NCBI RefSeq assembly: GCF_000092045.1
Contig: NC_007764.1
Location: forward strand, 1 to 64,000
Source of the DNA: Rhizobium etli CFN 42
GTDB lineage: Bacteria; Pseudomonadota; Alphaproteobacteria; Rhizobiales; Rhizobiaceae
DNA length: 64,000 bases
Reading direction: 5' to 3'
Shown piece by piece: positions 8,918-16,493 of this stretch (position 1 is its first letter; the number at the start of each line of letters is the position of its first letter). The position numbers were made by a program, and so were the translations under genes. Below the pieces are notes generated by a model. The model was given only the letters and a program-made list of their open reading frames with translations. It ran no database searches and was not told where the DNA came from.

Positions 8918-9952
8918 ATGAGCGGCGGCGATATATCGATCAGCCATATCGGCTTCCTCACCCCTGGCAACTATTCCGAAGATGATCCTTTGTCGGGACT
9001 GGAGCAGACGCTCCAGCAGTTGCAATATGGCGAAGAGCTGGGTTTCGACAGCGCCTGGGTCCGCCAGCGGCACCTGGAGCCGGGGATCTCGTCCGCCAGC
9101 GGCTTTCTGGCGGCGGCCACCCAGCGCACCAGCCGGATCGAGCTCGGAACGGCGGTCATTCCGATCGGCTATGAAAGCCCGTATCGGTTGGCCGAGGACC
9201 TTGCCACGGTCGATGTTCTCTCACGCGGACGGCTGAATATTGGCGTCAGCGCCGGCCGGCCGCCGCATGCCGAGCTGATCGGTCCACTCGCCTTCGACGG
9301 TGACTCGACGAGCTACGATTTCTCGCATGACCGCGTGCTGCGCTTTGCCGACAATCTGCGCGGCGCCTATCTCGGCGACGACGAGACCTTCATCAAGACG
9401 CCCTTCGGCCCACGGCGGCCGCGCCTGCAGCCCTATGCCAACGGGCTGATCGACCGGGTCTGGTATGGCGGCGGGTCGCAGCGCTCGGCCGGCTGGGCCG
9501 GCCGCAACGGCTTCAACCTGTTGACGGGCAATGTGATAACCGGGGAGGGGACCGACGATTTCTTCGTCGCCCAATCCAGGCTGATTGAAACCTATCGCGA
9601 CTCGGGCACGCAGCGCCGCGTCGCGCTCGGCCGCGTCATCGTGCCGTTCGACAGCGCCGATGCGCCAACGCGCCGGCGCTACCGCGATTATGCCGACGGC
9701 CGCCATCAGCGGACGCTTTCGCCGCAGGGCGAACGACGTACCTTGTTCGCCCGCGATATCGTCGGCAGATCGGAGGAAATATTGGAGCGGCTTTTCGCCG
9801 ATCCGATCCTGCCCGAGGTCAGCGAGTTGCGGCTGGAGCTCCCTTACGAGTTCGAGCACGAGGAATATCGCCAAATCCTCCACGACTTCGCCTCCAGAAT
9901 CGCCCCGGAGCTCGGATGGAAAGCGCAGCCGGGAATTCGGGCCGCTTCCTGA
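8918..9952 (+). CDS. LLM-class flavin-dependent oxidoreductase (third of the cluster)
   Basis: 344-residue luciferase-family monooxygenase. The start is the ATG giving MSGGDISISHIGFLTPGNY, 18 bp after the preceding stop; the longer open frame would overlap the upstream binding protein. Core features are GFDSAWVRQRHLEPG near residue 50, TSRIELGTAVIPIGYESP, and SRGRLNIGVSAGRPP. It is distinct from the two LLM enzymes at the start of the cluster and may act on a further S-substituted compound or on the released fragment. It would depend on the FMN reductase at 10725. The substrate is unknown. Confidence 0.78.
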   Translation: MSGGDISISHIGFLTPGNYSEDDPLSGLEQTLQQLQYGEELGFDSAWVRQRHLEPGISSASGFLAAATQRTSRIELGTAVIPIGYESPYRLAEDLATVDVLSRGRLNIGVSAGRPPHAELIGPLAFDGDSTSYDFSHDRVLRFADNLRGAYLGDDETFIKTPFGPRRPRLQPYANGLIDRVWYGGGSQRSAGWAGRNGFNLLTGNVITGEGTDDFFVAQSRLIETYRDSGTQRRVALGRVIVPFDSADAPTRRRYRDYADGRHQRTLSPQGERRTLFARDIVGRSEEILERLFADPILPEVSELRLELPYEFEHEEYRQILHDFASRIAPELGWKAQPGIRAAS

Positions 9953-10019
9953 TTGGCCGTCGGCAGACGACGGCACGCATTCCCCATCAATCCATCATCT
10001 TAGCAGGGAGCATTCGTCA

Positions 10020-10616
10020 GTGACCAAATCGGTGGAATATTTCTTTTCGATCGGCTCGCCCTGGTCGCACATCGGCTTCGATGCCTTTACCGAACTGGCG
10101 GCGAAGAATGACGTCGTCGTCACGCCCTATCTAACGACGGTGGTCGAGGAGAATGGCGGCATCTTCTCGCGCAACCGCCCGGAGATCCGCCGCGCCTACT
10201 GGACGCGGGACCTCAAACGCTGGGCGCGCGTGCGTGGCAAGGAATTGCGGCTGGAGCATCGGCCGGAGCTCAGCGATCCGACCCCGGCATCCCTCTTCGT
10301 GATCGCTGCCTATCTCGACGGGCAGGATTGGATTGGCGTCGCCCGCGCCTTGCAGCATGCTTTCTGGGGCGAGGCGCGGGATATCGGCAAGGCTGATATA
10401 CGCGAGGCGATCGTGACAGCAGCAGGTTTCGATGGCGCAGCGCTTCTCCGGCGGCAAGCCGACGATGACGTCCAGAACAAGTGGTCGGCAGACCGCGTGC
10501 ATGCGCGCGACAGCGGCGTCTTCGGTTTTCCCAGCTATGTCTACGACGGCGAGCTTTATTGGGGCCAGGACAATCTGCCTTTCCTGGAACGTCATCTCCG
10601 CGGCGACCGACCGTAA
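10020..10616 (+). CDS. DsbA-fold 2-hydroxychromene-2-carboxylate isomerase-like protein
   Basis: 198-residue thioredoxin-fold protein of the DsbA/kappa-GST family. The N terminus (VEYFFSIGSPWSHIGF) matches 2-hydroxychromene-2-carboxylate isomerases, which have serine instead of the CxxC cysteines and use glutathione as cofactor. The C-terminal segment GVFGFPSYVYDGELYWGQDNL is the cis-proline region followed by the GQDRL-like end of this family. The start is GTG at 10020, nine bases after GGGAG; the open frame extends much further upstream but overlaps the LLM gene. In a sulfur cluster a glutathione-dependent thiol-transfer or isomerase function is plausible; the exact reaction is not known. 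Confidence 0.75.
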   Translation: MTKSVEYFFSIGSPWSHIGFDAFTELAAKNDVVVTPYLTTVVEENGGIFSRNRPEIRRAYWTRDLKRWARVRGKELRLEHRPELSDPTPASLFVIAAYLDGQDWIGVARALQHAFWGEARDIGKADIREAIVTAAGFDGAALLRRQADDDVQNKWSADRVHARDSGVFGFPSYVYDGELYWGQDNLPFLERHLRGDRP

Positions 10617-10683
10617 GCTTCAAGACGAATGTTTTTTCAATCGAGCGCCGAAGGAGAGATGCACATTCCTTTAATCCAGTAAT

Positions 10684-10698
10684 TTTATAGACAATATT
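10684..10698 (+). promoter_or_regulatory. TTTATAGA motif upstream of FMN reductase
   Basis: TTTATAGACAATATT lies 26 bp before the FMN reductase ATG, in a 108-bp intergenic gap. It shares TTTATAGA and a following AT-rich stretch with 862-876, and both copies are followed by GCAACCA. This suggests a second promoter or operator inside the organosulfur cluster. The regulator is unknown. Confidence 0.35.
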
Positions 10699-10724
10699 CG
10701 AGGCAACCAGAGAGAGGAAAAACC

Positions 10725-11285
10725 ATGTCAGGTTTCAAACTCGTCGGCATTGCCGGCAGCTTCAACCGCCCATCGAAGACATTGGCGCTCGTCCGGCATG
10801 TCGCCGAACGCGCCAGCCTCAGATACGGCTTTTCGAGCAAAACCTATGATCTGCACGATGTCGGTCCGTCGCTGGGCGGCGCGCTGTGGCGCAAGGACCT
10901 CGACGAGCAGGCCAAGCGTGTCGTCGACGAGATCGTAAGGGCCGATGTGCTGATTATTGGTTCGCCGACTTACAAGGGATCATACCCCGGCCTTTTCAAG
11001 CACCTCATCGATCTGATCGATCCGCAGGAGCTTCGCGCGAAGCCGATCATCATTACAGCGACCGGCGGCGGCGACCGGCATGCCTTGATGGTCGAACATC
11101 AGCTTCGGCCGCTGTTCGGTTTCTTCATGGCCCATACGCTGCCGACGGCCGTCTATGCGTCCGACCGTGATTTTGCGGATTACGCGGTTTCATCCGATGC
11201 GCTTTCGAACCGCATCGGCGAAGTGGTCGGCGAATTGTCGGCCTTCTTTCCAGAGGCAAGACCGGCAGTAGCGGCGGCCGAATAA
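10725..11285 (+). CDS. NADPH-dependent FMN reductase (SsuE/MsuE-like)
   Basis: 186-residue flavodoxin-fold reductase. The FMN phosphate loop GIAGSFNRPSKT lies at residues 7-18, GSPTYKGSYPGLFKHLIDL in the middle is the SsuE/MsuE signature for flavin binding and dimerisation, and TATGGGDRHALMVEHQLRPL follows. Such enzymes supply FMNH2 to two-component LLM monooxygenases in sulfonate or alkylsulfur use. An AGAGAGGAAA ribosome site lies just before the ATG, and the gene has its own upstream TTTATAGA motif. It is the natural electron donor for the three LLM enzymes at 905, 1922 and 8918. Confidence 0.85.
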   Translation: MSGFKLVGIAGSFNRPSKTLALVRHVAERASLRYGFSSKTYDLHDVGPSLGGALWRKDLDEQAKRVVDEIVRADVLIIGSPTYKGSYPGLFKHLIDLIDPQELRAKPIIITATGGGDRHALMVEHQLRPLFGFFMAHTLPTAVYASDRDFADYAVSSDALSNRIGEVVGELSAFFPEARPAVAAAE

Positions 11286-11319
11286 GGCGCGTCACGAAAT
11301 TCGTTCTCAGGAGGCAGCG

Positions 11320-11508
11320 ATGAATGATGCAGGCCCGCAGGGATCAAGCGAACAGATCTGGAGCGTCTTTGAATTTGCTCGTCGATATCGGCTGGCCAAG
11401 CGCGAGGAGAACCGCCTGCTTATGCTGTACGGGCCGACTGCATCGCTGCGCGATCTTCTCGCCAATGCGCAACGTCATTCGTTGATTCCCCAACCGACCA
11501 GTTCCTGA
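11320..11508 (+). CDS. Small hypothetical protein (62 aa)
   Basis: 62-residue soluble protein, not recognised. It begins MNDAGPQGSSEQIW and has a basic-acidic central helix (FARRYRLAKREENRLLML). A CAGGAGG ribosome site precedes the ATG, and the gene is followed 12 bp later by another small gene with an equally strong site, which supports real translation. It lies between the FMN reductase and a serine hydrolase on the same strand. The segment ARRYRLAKREENRL could be a nucleic-acid or protein-binding helix, but no function can be assigned. Confidence 0.6.
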   Translation: MNDAGPQGSSEQIWSVFEFARRYRLAKREENRLLMLYGPTASLRDLLANAQRHSLIPQPTSS

Positions 11509-11520
11509 CAGGAGGTTCGC

Positions 11521-11685
11521 ATGAAGCTCGATTTCCGTTTCTGGCTGAAGGTTGCGATCGCCCGCTTCCGGCGCCAGCTGCGAAAGCCTGCAAACGCAGC
11601 GGTCACCCGCGACGAGGAGCAGGACCGGTCGGCGCGCGAATACGAACTTCACTATTGGGGCGCGATGCCGGGACTTTGGTATTGA
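11521..11685 (+). CDS. Small hypothetical protein (54 aa)
   Basis: 54-residue basic protein, MKLDFRFWLKVAIARFRRQL at the start and ending HYWGAMPGLWY. It has a perfect AGGAGG ribosome site seven bases before the ATG, directly after the preceding gene. The N-terminal half is an amphipathic or membrane-surface helix, the C-terminal end is aromatic-rich. I do not recognise it. Its close spacing and strong ribosome site argue that it is translated as part of a small-protein run (11320-11851). Confidence 0.55.
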   Translation: MKLDFRFWLKVAIARFRRQLRKPANAAVTRDEEQDRSAREYELHYWGAMPGLWY

Positions 11686-11698
11686 GGAGGGCGGCGGG

Positions 11699-11851
11699 AT
11701 GGCGATTGCTGTTGAGACCGGCGACCGTCGGCACGACACCAGAAGAGCAACGGGAAGCCTTATGTCGCAGTTCAGGCATGCGGCCGGGATCTGCACGGTC
11801 GCCGGTTCCTTCACCTTCCTCTTCGCCTTGGTGATCGGACTGATCAGATGA
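11699..11851 (+). CDS. Small membrane protein (50 aa)
   Basis: 50-residue protein with a polar N-terminal half and one predicted membrane helix at the C terminus (ICTVAGSFTFLFALVIGLI). The ATG follows a GAGGAGG ribosome site, and the stop overlaps the start of the following hydrolase gene (ATGA), so it is probably translated in a coupled manner. No family was recognised. Small single-span proteins in such operons may assist or anchor a partner, but nothing here shows a specific role. Confidence 0.55.
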   Translation: MAIAVETGDRRHDTRRATGSLMSQFRHAAGICTVAGSFTFLFALVIGLIR

Positions 11852-12429
11852 GCAAAGTCCTCATTCTCCCCGGATTGTTCGGCTCGGGAGAAGGGCATTG
11901 GCAACAGCACTGGCTACAGGATCAGCCGGGTAGCCGTTTTGTCGCTCAGGACGATTGGGATAATCCCAGCCTCGACAGCTGGTTGCCGCGACTGGAAGAA
12001 GCGCTTGAAGAGGCTGGCGAAGCCTATCTGGTCGCCCATAGTCTCGGATGCCTGCTCGCCGCTCGGCTGGCCGGGCGAAGCGCTGCCCGGCGCGTGAAGG
12101 GAGCATTGCTCGTTGCTCCCTGCGATCTGCCGGCCACGGAAATACTCCATCCCGGGCATATCGCGTTCGGCGGCATGCCGACGGCGCCTCTGCCATTTCC
12201 GAGCATCGTCATCGGCAGCATGAACGACGCCTACATGACGGTCGATCGGCTGACCTTGTTTGGCCGACTGTGGAAGGCGGAGACCAGGAATATCGGCCTT
12301 GCCGGCCACATCAACATCGCAAGTGGTTTTGGCCGCTGGCGAACCGGCTACCGGCTGCTGGATGCATTGAAGATGCGCACCGGCGATCGAAGGCGCAGCG
12401 TTTTCGCACGACCGGCTTTTGCCATGTGA
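11848..12429 (+). CDS. RBBP9/YdeN-family serine hydrolase
   Basis: 193-residue alpha/beta hydrolase of the RBBP9/YdeN (DUF1234-like) family. The opening KVLILPGLFGSGEGHWQQHW and WDNPSLDSWLPRLEEAL are characteristic, the nucleophile motif AHSLGC places Ser65, and the late AGHINIASGFGRW carries the catalytic histidine. These proteins are small serine esterases or hydrolases whose substrates are mostly unknown. It is translationally coupled to the small membrane protein upstream through an ATGA overlap. Confidence 0.82.
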   Translation: MSKVLILPGLFGSGEGHWQQHWLQDQPGSRFVAQDDWDNPSLDSWLPRLEEALEEAGEAYLVAHSLGCLLAARLAGRSAARRVKGALLVAPCDLPATEILHPGHIAFGGMPTAPLPFPSIVIGSMNDAYMTVDRLTLFGRLWKAETRNIGLAGHINIASGFGRWRTGYRLLDALKMRTGDRRRSVFARPAFAM

Positions 12430-12517
12430 ATGGAAGCGGAATGTCCGATATCATCGACGATCTCCTGCGCCTCAGCGAAGATCCGAATGCCGACCCAGGA
12501 GCCGGCGCCGGCAAACC

Positions 12518-12748
12518 ATGGAGCGCCTGGTGCAGACGTTGCTTGCCATGGCCGACGCCGAAATCGGGCCTGACGAGGCGCAACATCGCCATTCGATCAT
12601 GCATTTGACGACGATCATCCGCGACATGACGGGCAGGATCGCCGAGGCCGATGATACGACATTTGCGGCGATCGTCAGGGAGGCCGCGATGCTGATCCGC
12701 AGCCTGCAGCGGCGCCAAGCCGATGCGGCCAGATTCACGGTGCATTGA
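12518..12748 (+). CDS. Small hypothetical protein, possibly frameshifted from 12441
   Basis: 76-residue helical protein (MERLVQTLLAMADAEIG...), not recognised. Its own ribosome site is poor. A better initiation region lies at 12441 in another frame: GGAAGCGGA precedes ATG, reading MSDIIDDLLRLSEDPNADPG and continuing to about the ATG of this gene, after which that frame becomes unlike protein. The two halves could be one 100-residue protein broken by a frameshift, or two overlapping small genes. The next gene (ChaC-like) follows closely. Confidence 0.45.
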   Translation: MERLVQTLLAMADAEIGPDEAQHRHSIMHLTTIIRDMTGRIAEADDTTFAAIVREAAMLIRSLQRRQADAARFTVH

Positions 12749-12805
12749 AACGTGACCGATATCGCCGAGCATAGGCAGGTGATAATCCGGCGAAGCGAGG
12801 TTCGG

Positions 12806-13522
12806 ATGCTCAGTGCAACTAGTATGGCTCTCACGGGCGAGCTCGTGTCGCTCAGCCTTCGCCCCGAGCTCGATCCCGGCCCCGAGCCGCACCGGACACC
12901 GCTGACCGAGTTGGAGGTGGAGATGTTCGCCAGGCGGCTGCTCCAGGAATCCGTCGGCGCGCCGCTCTGGGTCTTCGCCTATGGATCATTGATATGGAAG
13001 CCGGACTTCGATGCCGTCGAGTGGCAGCGCGGCGCAGCCAGGGGTTGGCATCGGTCCTTCTGTCTGAAGATGACACGTTGGCGGGGAAGCCGGGCGCAGC
13101 CTGGCCTCATGATGGCGCTTGATCGCGGCGGACGCTGCAATGGCATCCTCTTCAGGCTTGCCGATGACGATCGCCTCGGCCAGATTCGACGCTTGATCCG
13201 CCGTGAGGTCGGCACGATCGAAGATGCGGCGACAGTTCGCTGGATTCCTGTCGAGACCGCACATGGCTTCGTGCGCGCGCTGGTCTTTTGGGCCGGCCCG
13301 AAAGGCGAGCGCGTTTCCCGCAGATTGCCGTTGGAGACGGTGGCGCGCGTGCTTGCCAGGGCCTGCGGACATGTGGGCTCCTGCGCCGAATATCTCTATC
13401 TGACGGTGAAGCATCTGGAAGAACGCGGCATTCGCGATCGCAATTTATGGCGCCTCCAGGAGCTCGTCGCAGCCGAACTCCTGTCGATCCATGGCCTGAA
13501 CGAGGTTGCGCCAAGCCGTTAA
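12806..13522 (+). CDS. ChaC-like gamma-glutamylcyclotransferase
   Basis: About 238-residue protein of the ChaC family, which cleaves glutathione to 5-oxoproline and Cys-Gly. The substrate-loop motif YGSL is at residues 59-62 in WVFAYGSLIWKPDF, and the middle and C-terminal features GRCNGILFRL, RREVGTIE and the HVGSCAEYLYLTVKHLEERG end are also typical. I chose ATG 12806, which has GAGG five bases upstream; a GTG at 12752 in the same frame would add 18 residues. Next to organosulfur genes and a tau-type importer it may recycle glutathione cysteine under sulfur limitation. It converges with tauC across a terminator. Confidence 0.82.
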   Translation: MLSATSMALTGELVSLSLRPELDPGPEPHRTPLTELEVEMFARRLLQESVGAPLWVFAYGSLIWKPDFDAVEWQRGAARGWHRSFCLKMTRWRGSRAQPGLMMALDRGGRCNGILFRLADDDRLGQIRRLIRREVGTIEDAATVRWIPVETAHGFVRALVFWAGPKGERVSRRLPLETVARVLARACGHVGSCAEYLYLTVKHLEERGIRDRNLWRLQELVAAELLSIHGLNEVAPSR

Positions 13523-13554
13523 GCGCCGTGCGTCCTTTCAGACCCACGGCGCTT
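13521..13554. terminator. Hairpin terminator between convergent chaC-like and tauC genes
   Basis: AAGCGCCGTG (13521-13530) pairs perfectly with CACGGCGCTT (13545-13554) across a 14-base loop, directly at the end of the plus-strand ChaC-like gene and 27 bp before the stop of the minus-strand permease. The U-tract is short, so this may act as a bidirectional or weakly rho-independent terminator. Confidence 0.6.
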
Positions 13555-13580
13555 TGACGTTTTGAATTGCTTGCATTCCC

Positions 13581-14435
13581 TCAGAGCTTGCCTTTCCAGG
13601 GCACGAGGCAGGTCTCCAGGAAACGGATGGCGGCCGAGAAGGTGAAGGCGCAGGCCGCGATGATGGCGATGCCGACAAAGACAACGTCGGTTGCCAGGAA
13701 TTGCGACGCCGACATGATCATGAAACCAATCCCGCGCGTCGAGGCGATCAATTCGGCCGCGACCAGCGTGCTCCAGCCGACGCCGAGCGCAATGCGGATG
13801 CCGGTAAGGATTTCGGGCAGGGCCGACGGCAGGACGATGTCGATGAAGAGCTGCAGCCGGTTGGCACCCAGCGAACGGGCGGCATTGACGCGCTCGATCG
13901 GCAGCGAACGAACGCCGGCCTGGGCTGAAAGGCAGATCGGCGCAAACATCGCCAGCACCAGCAGCGTGATCTTCGACGTCTCGCCAATGCCGAGCCAGAT
14001 GATCATCAGCGGCAGGTAAGAAAGCGGCGGAAGCGGCCAGTAGAACTCGATCGGCGCATCGAGCACACCTTTGGCCCAGCGGTTCAGGCCCATCAGCAGT
14101 CCGAGCGGAATGCCGGCGGTGATGGCGATGAGAGCCGCGACGACGATGCGGAACAGACTTGCAGCGACGTGTTCAGAAAGCGATGCACCGGCGTAACCAT
14201 CGCGATAGATGACGCCGATCTGCGTCAGCACCTCATCGGGACGCGGCAGGAAAAGGTGCGGGACGATGCCAAGGGCGGCGACGAGCCACCACAGCAGCAG
14301 GATTGCCAGGGCGGTGGCAACACTGATGGCCACCGTTGATCTCTCGCCGGCGCCGAAGCCGGCCATTTTCACCAGCTTGACCTGACGATCCTGGACATGG
14401 GCCGCAGCCGGCGAGGCCTGTATTACATCGCTCAT
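13581..14435 (-). CDS. tauC: Taurine/sulfonate ABC transporter permease (TauC-like)
   Basis: 284-residue inner-membrane permease of the TauC/SsuC family. After the start ([18 protein letters not shown]) come about six membrane segments and the EAA coupling loop containing [22 protein letters not shown]. The start is the ATG at 14435, which overlaps the stop of the ATPase gene by four bases (ATGA); the open frame continues upstream only as a shadow of that gene. It would pair with TauB-like ATPase and TauA-like binding protein to import taurine or another sulfonate. No tauD (taurine dioxygenase) lies in the window, so the imported compound must be processed elsewhere or by the LLM enzymes. Confidence 0.85.
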
Positions 14436-15220
14436 GCGGCGCTCCTCAAATCTTCGCTGCTGTGGAGAATGGCGCGGATCTCCTCGCGCAGCTCGGCAAA
14501 TTGCGGCGACGCCTTGATCGATCGTGCATCGCCCGTCTCCGCGAAGCGTCTGATGAAATCGAGATCGAAGCGGGCCACGACGCGCCCTGGCCGAGGCGAC
14601 ATAACCAGGACTTGTGTGCCGAGAAACAGCGCCTCTTCGATCGAATGGGTGATGAAGAAAACCTTCTTCGCCGTCTTGTCCCAGACCGAAACCAGCAGTT
14701 CCTGCATCTGCTCGCGGGTCAGACTGTCGAGCGCGCCGAAAGGCTCGTCCATCAGCAGGATATCGGGATTGGTCGCAAGCGCCCGGGCGATGCCGACCCG
14801 CTGGCGCATACCGCCCGACAGCTCGTAGGGAAAGGCATTGGCGAATTCGTCGAGACCGACCAGCCGCAGCAGTTCGAGCGCGCGCGTTTGCCGCTCCTTG
14901 CGGTTGACGCCGGCAAATTTCAAACCAAGGGCGACATTGTCGGCCACCGATTTCCAGGGCAGCAGCGCATCTTTCTGAAAGACGACGCCGCGATCGGCGC
15001 CCGGCCGTTCGACGGCGCGGCCGTCGAGCGTGATCCGGCCATCCGACAACGGAAGGAAACCGGCGATCGCGTTGAGAAGGGTTGATTTGCCGCATCCCGA
15101 GGCGCCGAGCGCGACGACGAAACCCCGTTCGGGGATATCGAAGGAAACGCGATCGAGCGCGTGGACGGTCCGCCCGTCCCGGGCTGCGAAGAAAACGCTG
15201 GCGTGATCGACTTTAAGCAT
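14432..15220 (-). CDS. tauB: Taurine/sulfonate ABC transporter ATP-binding protein (TauB-like)
   Basis: 262-residue ABC ATPase. Walker [10 protein letters not shown] is at residues 39-47, the Q-loop in [15 protein letters not shown], the signature in [15 protein letters not shown] and Walker B in [12 protein letters not shown]. The combination [19 protein letters not shown] is characteristic of nitrate/sulfonate/taurine importers. It overlaps tauC by ATGA and lies 58 bp downstream of tauA, with a strong hairpin in that gap that may reduce its expression relative to the binding protein. Confidence 0.88.
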
Positions 15221-15238
15221 GGTGCCACTCGCAAGTTT

Positions 15239-15270
15239 GATGCCGGCGCGACGATGGTCGCGCCGGCATC
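15239..15270 (-). other. Intercistronic hairpin between tauA and tauB
   Basis: A perfect 14-bp stem, GATGCCGGCGCGAC (15239-15252) and GTCGCGCCGGCATC (15257-15270), with a four-base loop occupies most of the 58-bp gap. Without a U-tract it is unlikely to be a full terminator. It more probably stabilises tauA mRNA or partially attenuates downstream expression, giving excess binding protein. Confidence 0.65.
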
Positions 15271-15278
15271 GGAGAGGA

Positions 15279-16292
15279 TCAGTTGCTGACGCTGGTAAGC
15301 GCGTCGGCGGTGACGAAGGCGCCGTAATTCGCCAGCACGTCGGACACCTTGCCCTGTTCCTTCAGGAACGATGCCGTGTCCTTCAGGATCTTGCCGGCGC
15401 CCGCCTTTTCGCCGCCACCGAGCCAGGCGTCCGATGCCTGGACCTCAGGAGTGAGCAGCGTCAGGTTCTTCAGAGCCGAGGCCTGCTGCTCGGCCGTTCC
15501 GCCGAGAAGCTTGGCGAGCGCCTTGGCGTTGTCGCTGTCGGGACCCCAGGCGGCCTTGTCCGAGGCGAAGGACGCATAGTATTTGGTGACGACTGAGGCA
15601 AAACCCTTCAGGAATTCCGGATTGTCGCCGGCAAATTTCGAGGTGGCAACCCAGGCCGAGAATGTCGGCGCGCCCTTGTCCGCCACATCCTTGGAGGTCA
15701 CCAGAACCTTGCCGTTCTTCTTGAGTTCGGTCAGCGCCGGATCCCAGACGAAACCGCCGTCAATATCGCCGCGGTTATAGCTCGCCACGATCTCAGGCTG
15801 GGGGATTGCGAAGACCTGGACGTCCTTCTCGGTCAGGCCAAGCGATTTGATCAGCGCCAAAAGCTGATAGTGGTCCGTGGAGACGGGCGCGGCGGCAAGC
15901 TTCTTGCCCTTCAGATCGTTGAGGCTTTCGATGCCCGAGCCGTTGCGGACGACGAGAGCCTCGTCGATGCCCGAGATGGAGGCGAGGTAGAAGGCCTTGA
16001 CCTCGAGCCCGCGCGATACCGCAGCCGCAAACGGGCTGGAGCCGACATAGCCGACCTGAACGTCGCCCGAGGCGATGGCCGCGAATATCTCGGCGCCGGA
16101 ATTGAACCTGCGGAAGTCGATGTCATACCCGGTCTTCTTGGCGAATTCGCCGTTGGCGATTGCCACGGAAGACGGCAGGGCGTCGGTTTGATAGCCGACT
16201 ACGACCTTCTTGTCCGCCGCCTCAGCGGCGATCGCCGTTGCGAGAGTGCCGACGCCGACGGCGATTGCGGCAAGCAAATTTCTGAAATTCAT
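15279..16292 (-). CDS. tauA: Taurine ABC transporter periplasmic binding protein (TauA-like)
   Basis: 337-residue periplasmic binding protein. A signal peptide ([20 protein letters not shown]) precedes the mature region beginning [19 protein letters not shown]. The conserved TauA features include [36 protein letters not shown] and [15 protein letters not shown], the last two contributing ligand contacts in the family. It leads the minus-strand tauABC unit and is divergent from the FAD/NAD(P)-binding gene at 16494. The shared 201-bp intergenic region carries the TTTATAGA motif seen in front of the other sulfur genes. Confidence 0.88.
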
Positions 16293-16389
16293 CTTGAGCC
16301 CCTTTGTTCGAGGGCCACCCGGCCCATTGATCTCACCTGCAAAAGGGTAATGGTTGATATGGGGCTGGCGGGAGGAATAACAAACTATA

Positions 16390-16404
16390 TTTATAGACTA
16401 TGAA
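16390..16404 (+). promoter_or_regulatory. TTTATAGA motif in the tauA / FAD-protein intergenic region
   Basis: TTTATAGACTATGAA sits in the divergent intergenic region. It lies inside a small palindrome, CTATATTTATAG (16385-16396). It shares TTTATAGA with 862-869 and 10684-10691, suggesting common control of tauABC, the FAD/NAD(P) protein and the LLM cluster. Confidence 0.35.
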
Positions 16405-16493
16405 GATAATTGTTTTCGTGATTCTGCCGGTTGAGCCATCCGCGTGGCGGTGAGTGACAAGAAGCGGCTTTACCGAGGTTCAGGGAGAATGCC

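Noticed and set aside
14436..15095. Upstream extension of the TauC frame
   Set aside because: It overlaps TauB, which has intact Walker and signature motifs; the ATG at 14435 with ATGA coupling gives a normal-length permease.
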